Part shown: in pieces, positions 39,783 to 48,403 of the stretch | How positions within the stretch are numbered: the stretch's first letter is position 1 | Layout: the number at the start of each line of letters is the position of its first letter | Source of the DNA: JBBQXK01 sp038251625 | GTDB lineage: Bacteria > Pseudomonadota > Alphaproteobacteria > Rhodobacterales > Rhodobacteraceae | Assembly (NCBI GenBank): GCA_038251625.1 | Contig: JBBSBE010000011.1 | Span: 1 to 52,258, forward strand | Length of the DNA stretch: 52,258 nt | Reading direction: 5' to 3' | Position numbers and translations under genes: made by a program | Notes under the pieces: generated by a model | Told to the model about the DNA's origin: nothing | Seen by the model: the letters and a program-made list of their open reading frames with translations, nothing else | Database searches by the model: none

Positions 39783-40196
39783 ATGGCTGTGCAGAACGGC
39801 AAGGATCTTCTGGTCAAGCTCGACATGACCGGCGATGGCACCTTTGAGACGATCGCGGGCCTACGCGCCACACGGATCAGCTTTAATGCTGAAACAGTGG
39901 ATGTGACGAGCCTTGAAAGCCAGGGCGGATGGCGCGAGTTGTTGGCGGGTGCGGGCGTCAAATCTGCCTCAATCTCGGGCTCGGGAATCTTTCGGGACGA
40001 AAGTACGGACGCCCGTGCACGCCAGATCTTCTTTGACGGAGAAGTTCCCGGATTTCAGGTCATCATTCCTAATTTTGGCGTGGTCGAGGGACCGTTCCAG
40101 ATTTCGGCCATCGAATACGCAGGTAGCCACAATGGAGAGGCGACCTACGAGTTGACCATGGCATCGGCGGGTGCGCTGACCTTCACGGCGCTTTGA
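39783..40196 (+). CDS. GTA g9, major tail tube protein
   Basis: A 137-residue tail tube protein (TP901-1-like): MAVQNGKDLLVKLDMTGDG, FETIAGLRATRISFNAETVD, SQGGWRELLAGAGVKSASIS and EATYELTMASAG. It forms stacked hexameric rings of the short GTA tail. It lies 76 bp after g8 with GGAG 6 nt before the start; the stop overlaps g10. Confidence 0.95.
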   Translation: MAVQNGKDLLVKLDMTGDGTFETIAGLRATRISFNAETVDVTSLESQGGWRELLAGAGVKSASISGSGIFRDESTDARARQIFFDGEVPGFQVIIPNFGVVEGPFQISAIEYAGSHNGEATYELTMASAGALTFTAL

Positions 40197-40516
40197 TGGT
40201 GAACCCCTGGACGGGCGAGGTGGCGATCTGGCTGGACGGTCAGCGCTACGTGGCCAAGCTGACGCTTGGTGCCTTGGCCGAGTTGGAAGCGGCGTTGGAG
40301 GTAGGCACGTTGATTGACCTTGTCGAGCGGTTCGAAGGGGGACGGTTTTCCACCCGGGATGTGCTGGCCCTGATCGTCGCTGGTCTGCGCGGCGGAGGCT
40401 GGCAGGGGACAGCGACCGATCTGCGGACGGTGGAGATCGGGGGCGGGCCGGTGGAGGCGGCACGGGCGGCGGCGGAGTTGCTGGCGCGGGCCTTTGCCCT
40501 ACCGGGCGACCGGTGA
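40196..40516 (+). CDS. GTA g10 family protein (tail assembly chaperone type)
   Basis: A 106-residue protein matching the GTA-specific g10 family: NPWTGEVAIWLDGQRYVAKL, LGALAELEAALEVGTLIDLV and LIVAGLRGGGW. By position between tail tube and tape measure it is probably a tail assembly chaperone, with g10.1 as partner. The ATG at 40196 sits in the g9 stop (TGATG). Confidence 0.9.
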   Translation: MVNPWTGEVAIWLDGQRYVAKLTLGALAELEAALEVGTLIDLVERFEGGRFSTRDVLALIVAGLRGGGWQGTATDLRTVEIGGGPVEAARAAAELLARAFALPGDR

Positions 40517-40734
40517 ACGAAGCGATCGATTGGGCGGGGCTGATGCGCGCGGGATTGCAGGGCCTTGGCCTGACGCCCGAGGCATTCTGGCGGCTGACGC
40601 CGGTGGAGTTGAAAATCATGCTGGGGTTGGAGGGTGGCGGAGCCCCCTTGACGCGCACGCGGCTCGACGAGTTGGCGCGCGCGTTCCCCGATGCACGGAA
40701 GGAACGAGGAAATGCCGGAGATCGACACGTTTGA
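40513..40734 (+). CDS. GTA g10.1 small protein (rcc01693-type)
   Basis: A 73-residue protein starting GTG in the g10 stop (GTGA). MNEAIDWAGLMRAGLQGLGL, TPEAFWRLTPVELKIMLGL and LDELARAFPD match rcc01693-type proteins, a small tail assembly chaperone family. Overlapping starts with g10 suggest coupled translation. Confidence 0.9.
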   Translation: MNEAIDWAGLMRAGLQGLGLTPEAFWRLTPVELKIMLGLEGGGAPLTRTRLDELARAFPDARKERGNAGDRHV

Positions 40735-41365
40735 GGCTCAGATAACGGCGCTGGAGGCAACGCTGGGTAGCGCGGCCGGGGTGGTTGCTTCCTTCGAAGG
40801 GGAATTGTCGCGGATGCGGGACGGGATGACCTTTACCAGCCGCGAGGTGGGATCGCTGTCGAACGGAATCAGTTTTGGCTTGCGGCGAGCCTTTGACGGG
40901 CTGGTGTTTGACGGCTTGCGATTGGAGGACGCGCTGAAGGGGTTGGCGCAGTCGGTGGTCAACACGGTCTACAATGTGGCGCTGCGACCCGTGCAGAATG
41001 CGGTGGGCGGTGCGGTTGCGCAGGGAATCAACTCGCTTGCGAGCGGCCTTTTGCCCTTTGCAGGTGGCGGGGCGTTTTCTCAGGGCCGTGTGATGCCCTT
41101 TGCCAAAGGCGGCGTGGTTGCGGCCCCAACGTCGTTTCCGATGCGGAGCGGGCGCGGATTGATGGGCGAGGCCGGGCCCGAGGCGATTATGCCACTGGCG
41201 CGGGGAGCGGACGGCCGACTTGGCGTGCAGTCCGCCGGTGGGGGGCGGCCCGTTACCGTGGTGATGAACATCACCACGCCCGATGTGCAGGGTTTTCAGC
41301 GCAGCCAAAGCCAGGTGGCCGCGCAGGCGGCCAGGGCATTGGCGCGCGGCCAACGAAACCGGTGA
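40712..41365 (+). CDS. GTA g11, short tape measure protein
   Basis: A 217-residue tape measure protein, very short as expected for the roughly 50-nm GTA tail. It holds FDGLRLEDALKGLAQSVVNT, two hydrophobic Gly/Ala stretches around GGAVAQGINSLASGLLPFAGGG, and GLMGEAGPEAIMPLARGADG, a family landmark. GAGGA 6 nt upstream selects the ATG at 40712 over one at 40691. It overlaps g10.1 by 23 nt. Confidence 0.92.
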   Translation: MPEIDTFEAQITALEATLGSAAGVVASFEGELSRMRDGMTFTSREVGSLSNGISFGLRRAFDGLVFDGLRLEDALKGLAQSVVNTVYNVALRPVQNAVGGAVAQGINSLASGLLPFAGGGAFSQGRVMPFAKGGVVAAPTSFPMRSGRGLMGEAGPEAIMPLARGADGRLGVQSAGGGRPVTVVMNITTPDVQGFQRSQSQVAAQAARALARGQRNR

Positions 41366-41374
41366 GGAAAAACC

Positions 41375-42007
41375 ATGCAGTTTCACGACGTTCGTTTCCC
41401 GGCAAACCTGAGTTTTGGCTCTGTAGGCGGCCCTGAGCGGCGCACAGAGATTGTGACGCTTGCCAACGGCTATGAAGAGCGCAACAGCCCGTGGGCCCAT
41501 TCGCGCCGACGGTATGACGCAGGCGTGGGCTTGCGCAGCCTTGATGATGTTGAGGCGCTTCTTGCGTTTTTCGAGGCGCGAAGGGGGCAGCTTTACGGGT
41601 TCCGATGGAAGGACTGGGCCGACTATCGCTCTGCGCTCTCCACGCGGGCAATTTCGCCTACAGACCAGCAGATCGGGGTGGGCGACGGCGCGCAACCCGT
41701 TTGGCCACTGAGCAAGACCTATCGTTCGGGCGCACAGTTTTACACCCGCCCGATTGCGAAGCCCGTGCTGGGTTCGGTGCAGGTTGCGATCGCGGGTGAC
41801 AAGAAGGTGGAAAGCATCGAATACGAGATCGATGTAGCCACGGGACTTTTGACCTTTTTCACGCCGCCCGATGTGGGGGCAGTGATCACGGCGGGCTTCG
41901 AATTTGATGTGCCAGTGCGGTTTGACACCGACCGGATCGAGACCTCTGTCGCCTCGTTCCGGGCGGGTGATGTGCCTTCCGTACCTGTGGTGGAGGTGCG
42001 CCTGTGA
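41375..42007 (+). CDS. GTA g12, distal tail protein (DUF2460)
   Basis: A 210-residue DUF2460 protein: FHDVRFPANLSFGSVGGPER, SPWAHSRRRYDAGVG, RRGQLYGFRWKDWADYRS and LTFFTPPDVGAVITAGFEFDVPVRFD. It links tube and baseplate in the GTA structure. Overlaps g13 by 4 nt. Confidence 0.95.
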   Translation: MQFHDVRFPANLSFGSVGGPERRTEIVTLANGYEERNSPWAHSRRRYDAGVGLRSLDDVEALLAFFEARRGQLYGFRWKDWADYRSALSTRAISPTDQQIGVGDGAQPVWPLSKTYRSGAQFYTRPIAKPVLGSVQVAIAGDKKVESIEYEIDVATGLLTFFTPPDVGAVITAGFEFDVPVRFDTDRIETSVASFRAGDVPSVPVVEVRL

Positions 42008-42891
42008 CCGGGACGGAAGCGCTTTTCGCGCATTTTGAGAGCGGCATCACAACGACATGCCGGGCTTGGGCACTGAAACGCCGTGACGGGCGCGTGTTGG
42101 GATTCACCGATCACGATCTGGATCTGACCTTCGAAGGCCTGACGTTTCTTGCGGGAACAGGGCTGTCTGCGGCCAATCTGCAGCAGACAACTGGCTTGAG
42201 CGTGGACAACTCCGAGGCATCCGGTGCGCTGAGCGATGCCGCCGTGACCGAGGAAGATGTGCTCGCAGGGCGATACGACGAGGCAGAGGTAACGGCCTGG
42301 ATCGTCAACTGGGCGGCGCCAGATGAGCGCGTGATGACCTTTCGTGGCTCCCTGGGAGAGATCACGCGCGCTGGCGGTGCCTTTCAGGCAGAATTGCGCG
42401 GCATGACGGAGGCGCTCAATCGGCCGCAGGGCCGCGTGATCCAGTCGGCCTGTACGGCGGTACTGGGCGATTCGGCCTGTCGCTTCGATCTGACGCAGGC
42501 GGGCTATTTCACCGTACGCGTGGTGGAAAGCGTTGAAGAAGCGCGCGTGCTTCGTTTCGCAAACTTCGCCGGATTTGAGGATCGCTGGTTCGAGCGTGGG
42601 CGTCTGGTTGTCGTCGCCGGGGCCGCGAAGGGCGTGGTGGTACAGGTCAAGAATGACCGACAAGTCGGCGCGGGTCGGCAGGTCGATCTGTGGGAACCCG
42701 TTGGGCCGACGCTGGTAGCGGGTGATTTGGTGCGGATCGAGGCTGGGTGCGACAAGCGCGCGGAGACGTGCCGGCTGAAATTCGCCAACTTCCTGAACTT
42801 TCGCGGTTTTCCGCACGTGCCGGGCGAGGATTGGCTGACATCCTATCCGCAGAGAAACCGCAGCAACACTGGCGGGAGCCTTGGCCGATGA
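42004..42891 (+). CDS. GTA g13, baseplate hub (DUF2163), Fe-S-type
   Basis: A 295-residue DUF2163/BR0599-type protein: RAWALKRRDGRVLGFTDHD, TEEDVLAGRYDEAEVTAW, RGMTEALNRPQGRV. Four cysteines occur in two pairs, SACTAVLGDSACRFD and EAGCDKRAETCRLKF, matching the iron-sulfur cluster reported in the R. capsulatus hub. The C-terminal FRGFPHVPGEDWL is family-typical. GTG start in the g12 stop; ends in the g14 start. Confidence 0.94.
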   Translation: MTGTEALFAHFESGITTTCRAWALKRRDGRVLGFTDHDLDLTFEGLTFLAGTGLSAANLQQTTGLSVDNSEASGALSDAAVTEEDVLAGRYDEAEVTAWIVNWAAPDERVMTFRGSLGEITRAGGAFQAELRGMTEALNRPQGRVIQSACTAVLGDSACRFDLTQAGYFTVRVVESVEEARVLRFANFAGFEDRWFERGRLVVVAGAAKGVVVQVKNDRQVGAGRQVDLWEPVGPTLVAGDLVRIEAGCDKRAETCRLKFANFLNFRGFPHVPGEDWLTSYPQRNRSNTGGSLGR

Positions 42892-43328
42892 CCGGGCATG
42901 AGGCGCGGATTGTTGCCGAGGCGCGGACTTGGGTCGGAACGCCCTATGTGCACCAAGCCTCGCTTCGGGGGGCGGGTGCGGATTGCCTTGGCCTTTTGCG
43001 GGGTGTTTGGCGTGCGATGTATGGCGTGGAGCCCGTTCCGATGCCTGGTTACACGCCTGACTGGGGCGAAGCCGGTGGGCGTGAGACGCTGAAAGAGGCG
43101 GCGGCGCGTTGGTTGCACCCCGCAACGGCCGAAGCGCCAGGGGACGTGATCCTGTTCCGCATGCGAGATGGGCGGGTCGCGAAACATTTAGGTATTGCGA
43201 CGACGATCGGGTCGGAGGCTGCATTCGTGCATGCCTATGACGGGCATGGCGTTGTGGAGCAGGCGCTGAGTGCACCATGGGCGCGGCGGATTGCGGGACG
43301 ATTTGTCTTTCCTGAAGGAGCAAAGTGA
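42888..43328 (+). CDS. GTA g14, NlpC/P60-type cell-wall peptidase
   Basis: A 146-residue NlpC/P60 hydrolase. Nucleophile Cys33 lies in ASLRGAGADCLGLLRGVW; candidate His are in VAKHLGIATTI and FVHAYDGHGVVE. It likely opens recipient peptidoglycan for DNA entry. The start overlaps g13 (ATGA); g15 begins 1 nt after its stop. Confidence 0.94.
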   Translation: MTGHEARIVAEARTWVGTPYVHQASLRGAGADCLGLLRGVWRAMYGVEPVPMPGYTPDWGEAGGRETLKEAAARWLHPATAEAPGDVILFRMRDGRVAKHLGIATTIGSEAAFVHAYDGHGVVEQALSAPWARRIAGRFVFPEGAK

Positions 43329-46300
43329 ATGGCGACGATCCTTCTGGGGGCCGCGGGTGCGGCGTTGGGTGCAGGGTTTGGTGGCACTGTGCTGGGCCTT
43401 TCCGGCGCGGTGATCGGGCGGGCGATTGGCGCAACGCTGGGCCGCGTGATCGACCAGCGGTTGCTAGGTGCGGGCGCAGAGCCAGTGGAAGTGGGCCGGG
43501 TCGACCGGTTTCGTCTGATGGGCGCTTCGGAAGGCGCTGGCCTGCCGCTGGTTTACGGACGCACACGTCTGGGCGGGCAAGTTGTCTGGGCAACGCAATT
43601 CCAGGAGATCAGAAAGCGTTCGGGCGGCAAGGGCGCCCCGAAACCGGAGGTGACCGAGTTCAGCTATTCGGTCAGCCTTGCGGTCGCGCTTTGCGAGGGT
43701 GAAATCGCGGGCGTGGGTCGCATATGGGCCGACGGGATCGAACTGGACACGACGACGCTGGATGTGCGGGTGTATTCCGGCAGCGAGGATCAATTGCCGG
43801 ACCCCAAGATCGCCGCGGTTGAAGGGGCGGGACTAGCGCCTGCCTACCGCGGGACGGCCTATGTGATGATCGAGAATCTGGCGCTGAGTGCCTTTGGAAA
43901 CCGAGTGCCGCAGTTTTCCTTCGAGGTTATCCGCCACGTGCAAGGTGGCAGCGATCCTGCGCTTGCGGGTGCCATCCGCGCGGTGGCGCTTATCCCGGGG
44001 ACTGGGGAATACGCGTTGTCCACGAGCCGCGTTTATTACGAGGACGCACGGCGGAGAAAGCGGCCTGCCAATCTGAATACGGTCACCGGCAAGACCGACT
44101 TTGCAACTTCACTGGACCAGTTGACCACCGATCTGCCGCGGGCAAACTCGGTATCGCTGATCGTGTCTTGGTTTGGCGACGATCTGCGCTGTGGGACGTG
44201 TACGCTGCGCCCCAAGGTCGAACAGAAGTTGGAAGATGGTCGGCGCATGGCGTGGCGTGCGGGTGGGATTTCCCGCAGCGCGGCGCTGACGGTGCCGAAG
44301 CTGGATGGCGAGGCAGTTTACGGTGGCACACCAGCGGACGTATCGGTGATCGAGGGCATCCGGGCGATCCGCGAGAGTGGGCGCGAGGTGATGTTCTATC
44401 CCTTCATCCTGATGGAGCAACTGGCTGGAAACGGGCGGTCGGACCCCTACTCCGGTGCGGCCGATCAGCCGTCGTTGCCGTGGCGCGGCCGGATTACCAC
44501 GTCCCTTGCGCCGGGACGCGCGGGCACACCTGACCAAACGGCTGGGGCCAATGCAGAAGTTGCGGCATTCTTCGGTTCGGCGGCACCGGGCAACTGGAAT
44601 TCATCAGGCAATACGCTTAGCTATTCCGGGCCGAACGAATGGAGCTATCGCCGTTTCATCTTGCACTATGCGCATCTTTGCAAACTTGCGGGGGGTGTGG
44701 ACGCCTTTTGCATCGGATCGGAAATGCGCGGGCTGACCCAGATCCGGGGCGCGGGAGACAGCTTCCCGGCGGTCGCCGCGCTGCGGCAGTTGGCAGCTGA
44801 CGTAAAGACGATATTGGGGCCTTCAACCAAGGTTTCCTACGCTGCAGATTGGAGCGAGTACTTCGGTTATCATGCGGACGGCAATGTCTACTTCCATCTC
44901 GATCCGCTCTGGGCTGACCCTGCGATCAGCTTTGTCGGGATCGACAATTACATGCCTCTGTCGGACTGGCGCGACGGGATGGACCATGCAGATGCGGACT
45001 TCGGGACGATCCACAACCTTACCTATCTTTCTGGAAACGTGGCGGGAGGCGAGGGGTATGAGTGGTACTATGACAGCCCCGAGGGCCGCGCGGCGCAACG
45101 TAGGTTGCCGATCGAGGACGGCGCTTTTGGCGAGCCGTGGGTGTTCCGCAGCAAGGATTTGACGGGCTGGTGGAGCAATGAACACCATGACCGTATCGAC
45201 GGAGCGCGGTCGCCATCGCCAACTGCGTGGGTGCCGCAGTCAAAGCCGTTTCGGTTCACCGAATATGGCTGTGCTGCCATCGACAAGGGAACGAATGCCC
45301 CAAATTTGTTCGTGGACCCCAAATCGTCGGAGTCCGCACTGCCTCCCTATTCAAGCGGGCGGCGCGACGATGCGATCCAGATGCAGTATTTTCGCGCGAT
45401 GCATCGGCACTATGCGGATGTGGCAAACAATCCGATTTCCGACAAGTATGCCGGCCCGATGGTGGACATGGATCGCGCCCATGCCTGGGCTTGGGATTCA
45501 CGACCGTTTCCGACGTTTCCAGGCAACGACGTTCTTTGGCGCGATGCTGGCAATTATTACCGCGGCCATTGGCTGAACGGGCGCGCGACAAACCAGCCGC
45601 TGGACTTGGTAGTGCAAGAGATATGCGCTCGTTCGGGTGTTTCCGAGATCGAGACAGGTCGACTGGGCGCTGTGGTGCGGGGTTTCGCGACCGACGGCCC
45701 AGGCACGGCGCGGGGGGCGATGCAGCCCCTGATGTTGGCATACGGCTTTGAGGCGGTGGAGCGCGACGGTGCCTTGCGATTCCAGTTGCGTGGGGCCGGG
45801 CCCGTGGCGGAACTTGACCCCGACATGCTTGTGCTGAGAGAGGGCGAGTCCGGTGCTGTCGAGACGGTACGCGCGGGAGAGGCAGATATGGCCGGGCGAG
45901 TGCGGGCGTCGTTCGTGGAGGCGGAGGGCGATTTTGCGCTGCGGCAGGCAGAGGCCGTTTTCCCCGACGAGCGCAGCCTTGCGGTTTCGCAAAGTGATCT
46001 GCCGCTGATGCTGACCAACGCCGAAGCGCGCGGGATCACCGAGCGTTGGCTATCAGAGGCACGGGTGGCACGCGACGGCGCGCGGTTCGCGCTGCCACGC
46101 TCTTTGGCGCGATTGGGCGTGGGGGACGTCGTGCGCCTTGAAGGTGCATTGTACAGGATTGACCGCTTGGACCTTGGTTCCGCAGCCGAGATTGAGGCGG
46201 TGCGGAGCGAGCCATCGGCCTATACCCCATCCGATACGGCAGAAGACCGCGCGAGAGTCAGCGCCTTTACACCCCCTGCATTGGTCACAGTGCAGTTCTT

Positions 46301-47213
46301 GGATCTCCCGCTACTGACCGGAACCGAAGTGCCATATGCGCCGCATGTGGCGGTGTCGGCACAGCCGTTTCCGGGTACGGTGGCCGTGTGGTCGTCACCC
46401 GGGCAAGACGGGTTTGGCCTGAACACCCTGCTGCAGGAAAGTGCTGTCATGGGGGTGACCGACACTGCCCTGCCGCGTGCGCGATCTGGAGTTTGGGACC
46501 GGGGCACGCCGGTTCGGGTTTTGCTGGAGTCCGGAATGCTGGCATCGGCAGAAGATGAAGCGGTTCTGAACGGCGCAAATCTGATGGTCATTGGTGACGG
46601 GAGTGCGGATGTCTGGGAAGTGATACAATTCGCAACGGCCGAACTTGTTGCCCCTCAGAGCTATGACATCTCGATGCGGCTACGGGGACAGGCGGGGACA
46701 GACGCAACCATGCCAGATGTGTGGCCCGAAGGGAGCCGCGTTGTGTTGATGAACGGCGCACCGGACCAGATTTCGCTGAAGCCGGATGAGCGGGGACTTG
46801 TGCGAACCTATCGCGTGGGAGCATCGGCGCGCGGGTTCGATGATCCGGATATTGAAGAGCGTGTGCTGGCGTTTGACGGGATCGGACTGCGGCCCTACGC
46901 GCCGGTCCACTTGAGGTTGCAGGCTGGCGATCTTGGGGCAGTTGAACTGAGTTGGATCCGCCGAGGTCGGATCGATGCCGACAACTGGAACTCAGCAGAT
47001 GTGCCGCTTGGCGAGGACCGCGAGGCCTATCTGGTTCGAGTGATTGCCGGGAATGGTGTTGTGCGAGAGGAAAGCGTGTCTGTGCCGCGTTGGAGCTACC
47101 CGGAAGCGGCGCGCATTTTGGATGGCGTGGGAGCAGCATTCACCTTGGCGGTGGCGCAAGTGTCAGACCGATTTGGACCGGGTCCGTTTCGGACGCTGGA
47201 GGTGACGCTCTGA
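43329..47213 (+). CDS. GTA g15, megatron host-specificity/baseplate protein
   Basis: A 1294-residue tail-tip protein. The N-terminal glycine-rich hydrophobic segment (LGAAGAALGAGFGGTVLGLS) is characteristic. A TIM-barrel-like glycoside-hydrolase-type domain spans about 430-740 (YAHLCKLAGGVDAFCIGSEM, VSYAADWSEYFGYH, FVGIDNYMPLSDWRDG, FTEYGCAAIDKGTN). Hub-like and fibronectin-like beta domains follow. In R. capsulatus it forms the central spike and cell contact. The frame is intact and of expected length. Confidence 0.95.
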   Translation: MATILLGAAGAALGAGFGGTVLGLSGAVIGRAIGATLGRVIDQRLLGAGAEPVEVGRVDRFRLMGASEGAGLPLVYGRTRLGGQVVWATQFQEIRKRSGGKGAPKPEVTEFSYSVSLAVALCEGEIAGVGRIWADGIELDTTTLDVRVYSGSEDQLPDPKIAAVEGAGLAPAYRGTAYVMIENLALSAFGNRVPQFSFEVIRHVQGGSDPALAGAIRAVALIPGTGEYALSTSRVYYEDARRRKRPANLNTVTGKTDFATSLDQLTTDLPRANSVSLIVSWFGDDLRCGTCTLRPKVEQKLEDGRRMAWRAGGISRSAALTVPKLDGEAVYGGTPADVSVIEGIRAIRESGREVMFYPFILMEQLAGNGRSDPYSGAADQPSLPWRGRITTSLAPGRAGTPDQTAGANAEVAAFFGSAAPGNWNSSGNTLSYSGPNEWSYRRFILHYAHLCKLAGGVDAFCIGSEMRGLTQIRGAGDSFPAVAALRQLAADVKTILGPSTKVSYAADWSEYFGYHADGNVYFHLDPLWADPAISFVGIDNYMPLSDWRDGMDHADADFGTIHNLTYLSGNVAGGEGYEWYYDSPEGRAAQRRLPIEDGAFGEPWVFRSKDLTGWWSNEHHDRIDGARSPSPTAWVPQSKPFRFTEYGCAAIDKGTNAPNLFVDPKSSESALPPYSSGRRDDAIQMQYFRAMHRHYADVANNPISDKYAGPMVDMDRAHAWAWDSRPFPTFPGNDVLWRDAGNYYRGHWLNGRATNQPLDLVVQEICARSGVSEIETGRLGAVVRGFATDGPGTARGAMQPLMLAYGFEAVERDGALRFQLRGAGPVAELDPDMLVLREGESGAVETVRAGEADMAGRVRASFVEAEGDFALRQAEAVFPDERSLAVSQSDLPLMLTNAEARGITERWLSEARVARDGARFALPRSLARLGVGDVVRLEGALYRIDRLDLGSAAEIEAVRSEPSAYTPSDTAEDRARVSAFTPPALVTVQFLDLPLLTGTEVPYAPHVAVSAQPFPGTVAVWSSPGQDGFGLNTLLQESAVMGVTDTALPRARSGVWDRGTPVRVLLESGMLASAEDEAVLNGANLMVIGDGSADVWEVIQFATAELVAPQSYDISMRLRGQAGTDATMPDVWPEGSRVVLMNGAPDQISLKPDERGLVRTYRVGASARGFDDPDIEERVLAFDGIGLRPYAPVHLRLQAGDLGAVELSWIRRGRIDADNWNSADVPLGEDREAYLVRVIAGNGVVREESVSVPRWSYPEAARILDGVGAAFTLAVAQVSDRFGPGPFRTLEVTL

Positions 47214-47214
47214 C

Positions 47215-48348
47215 ATGCGCGCTGTCACGCTGGGCGATCTGATAGCGGCCGCGCATGCGTTGCGATCGGTGCCGGAAGAGGACCGGCCGAGGCAAGGGCT
47301 GTCGATGATGACACAAGCGCATGCTGCGGATCGGTATCGCAAACGGATGGGCCGCCCGCATTTGAGTTGGGGGTCTGGCACGCTTGCCTCCGTCGCGGGG
47401 GGAGGGACAATCAATCCACGGGACCTGGACGATCTGGCGGCGCTTCATGCGGCGCTGACGGCAGTGATAGCATGGCGCGACCGGTTGGACGGGGAGGTTC
47501 AGAAGCGCTATAGTGCACTCAGGTTGCAAAAGGAGCACGCCATGCTGGAAAGAGCCCCCCTTCTTGGGTCAGTCGATCCTGTATGGAGCCGCATCTGCGA
47601 GGAGGCGGTCGACGCCGTGCGCGCAGAACCTTTGCTGGGCAGTCTGATCCACTCTGGTCTTTTGCACCACGCGACTATGGAGCGGGCGCTTGCGTATCGG
47701 TTTTCTCTGAAGCTGGCCAGCGGCGAGATGAGCGAGCAGATCCTGCGTGAGATTGCGGACGAGGCCTATACGTCGGAGCCCGCGCTGGGACAGGCGGCAC
47801 GCGCCGACCTTATGGCGGTTTATGAGCGCGATCCGGCCTGCCACCGCTATCTGCAGCCGATCCTTTTTTTCAAAGGATATCAAGCGCTTCAGGCTTATCG
47901 CATCGGCCATTGGCTGTGGGGCGAGGGGCGGCGGGATCTTGCGTATTTCGTTCAGATGCGGGTGAGTGAGGCGTTTGGTGTGGACATCCACCCTGCGGCG
48001 CGCGTCGGGCGCGGGATCATGATCGACCATGCCCATTCCATTGTCATCGGCGAGACGGCTGTTGTGGGTGACAACGTATCAATGCTGCATTCGGTAACGC
48101 TGGGCGGCACCGGCAAGGCAGATGGAGACCGGCATCCCAAGATCGGGAATGGGGTTCTGATCGGGGCCGGGGCCAAGGTGCTTGGCAACATCACCGTTGG
48201 CCACTGCAGCCGAATCGCGGCTGGGTCGGTTGTGCTCGCCGATGTTCCACCCTGCAAGACTGTGGCAGGGGTCCCCGCGCGAGTGGTCGGTGAGGCCGGG
48301 TGCGATCAACCATCCGTGAAAATGGACCAATTGATCTCGGCCGTCTGA
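47215..48348 (+). CDS. GTA-distal small-protein ORF continuing in frame into cysE
   Basis: Starting 1 nt after the g15 stop, about 105 codons encode MRAVTLGDLIAAAHALRSVP, HAADRYRKRMGRPHLSWGSG and LAALHAALTAVIAWRDRL, matching the small protein that I remember following g15 in Rhodobacterales GTA clusters (DUF7742; name unchecked). Those genes normally stop before cysE. Here no stop occurs and the frame runs through the cysE start, giving a potential 377-residue fusion. A separate cysE product is likely too, because the cysE start has its own promoter and ribosome binding site. Confidence 0.6.
   Translation: MRAVTLGDLIAAAHALRSVPEEDRPRQGLSMMTQAHAADRYRKRMGRPHLSWGSGTLASVAGGGTINPRDLDDLAALHAALTAVIAWRDRLDGEVQKRYSALRLQKEHAMLERAPLLGSVDPVWSRICEEAVDAVRAEPLLGSLIHSGLLHHATMERALAYRFSLKLASGEMSEQILREIADEAYTSEPALGQAARADLMAVYERDPACHRYLQPILFFKGYQALQAYRIGHWLWGEGRRDLAYFVQMRVSEAFGVDIHPAARVGRGIMIDHAHSIVIGETAVVGDNVSMLHSVTLGGTGKADGDRHPKIGNGVLIGAGAKVLGNITVGHCSRIAAGSVVLADVPPCKTVAGVPARVVGEAGCDQPSVKMDQLISAV
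47485..47514 (+). promoter_or_regulatory. Sigma-70-type promoter for cysE inside the upstream ORF
   Basis: TTGGAC (47485-47490), 18-bp spacer, TATAGT (47509-47514), 28 bp before the cysE ATG. It would allow cysE expression independent of GTA transcription. Confidence 0.6.
47542..48348 (+). CDS. cysE: Serine O-acetyltransferase
   Basis: A 268-residue serine acetyltransferase that makes O-acetylserine for cysteine synthesis. The N-terminal helical SATase domain (PVWSRICEEAVDAVRAEPLLG) is followed by the left-handed beta-helix: YRIGHWLWGEGRRDLAYFVQ, VDIHPAARVGRGIMIDHAHS (catalytic His), VIGETAVVGDNVSMLHSVTLGG and AAGSVVLADVPPCKTVAGVPARVVG. AAAAGGAG sits 6 nt before the ATG. cysE follows the GTA cluster in R. 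capsulatus also. The upstream ORF runs into it in frame. Confidence 0.96.
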   Translation: MLERAPLLGSVDPVWSRICEEAVDAVRAEPLLGSLIHSGLLHHATMERALAYRFSLKLASGEMSEQILREIADEAYTSEPALGQAARADLMAVYERDPACHRYLQPILFFKGYQALQAYRIGHWLWGEGRRDLAYFVQMRVSEAFGVDIHPAARVGRGIMIDHAHSIVIGETAVVGDNVSMLHSVTLGGTGKADGDRHPKIGNGVLIGAGAKVLGNITVGHCSRIAAGSVVLADVPPCKTVAGVPARVVGEAGCDQPSVKMDQLISAV

Positions 48349-48366
48349 GATATGGGTTTGAGAAGA

Positions 48367-48392
48367 GCCCCGGAAAACCCGGGGCCTTTTTC
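48367..48392 (+). terminator. cysE: cysE terminator
   Basis: A 7-bp stem GCCCCGG / CCGGGGC with loop AAAAC followed by CTTTTTC, 19 bp after the cysE stop and 12 bp before the convergent pdhC stop. Confidence 0.85.
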
Positions 48393-48403
48393 ATTTCAGA
48401 GCG

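Noticed and set aside
41740..43593. 617-codon minus-strand frame opposite g12-g15
   Set aside because: Crosses four GTA genes on the opposite strand and has shadow composition.
33260..47213. Active or cryptic prophage
   Set aside because: No integrase, repressor, replication or attachment site flanks the cluster; order, sizes (short tape measure) and cysE neighbour are those of a gene transfer agent.
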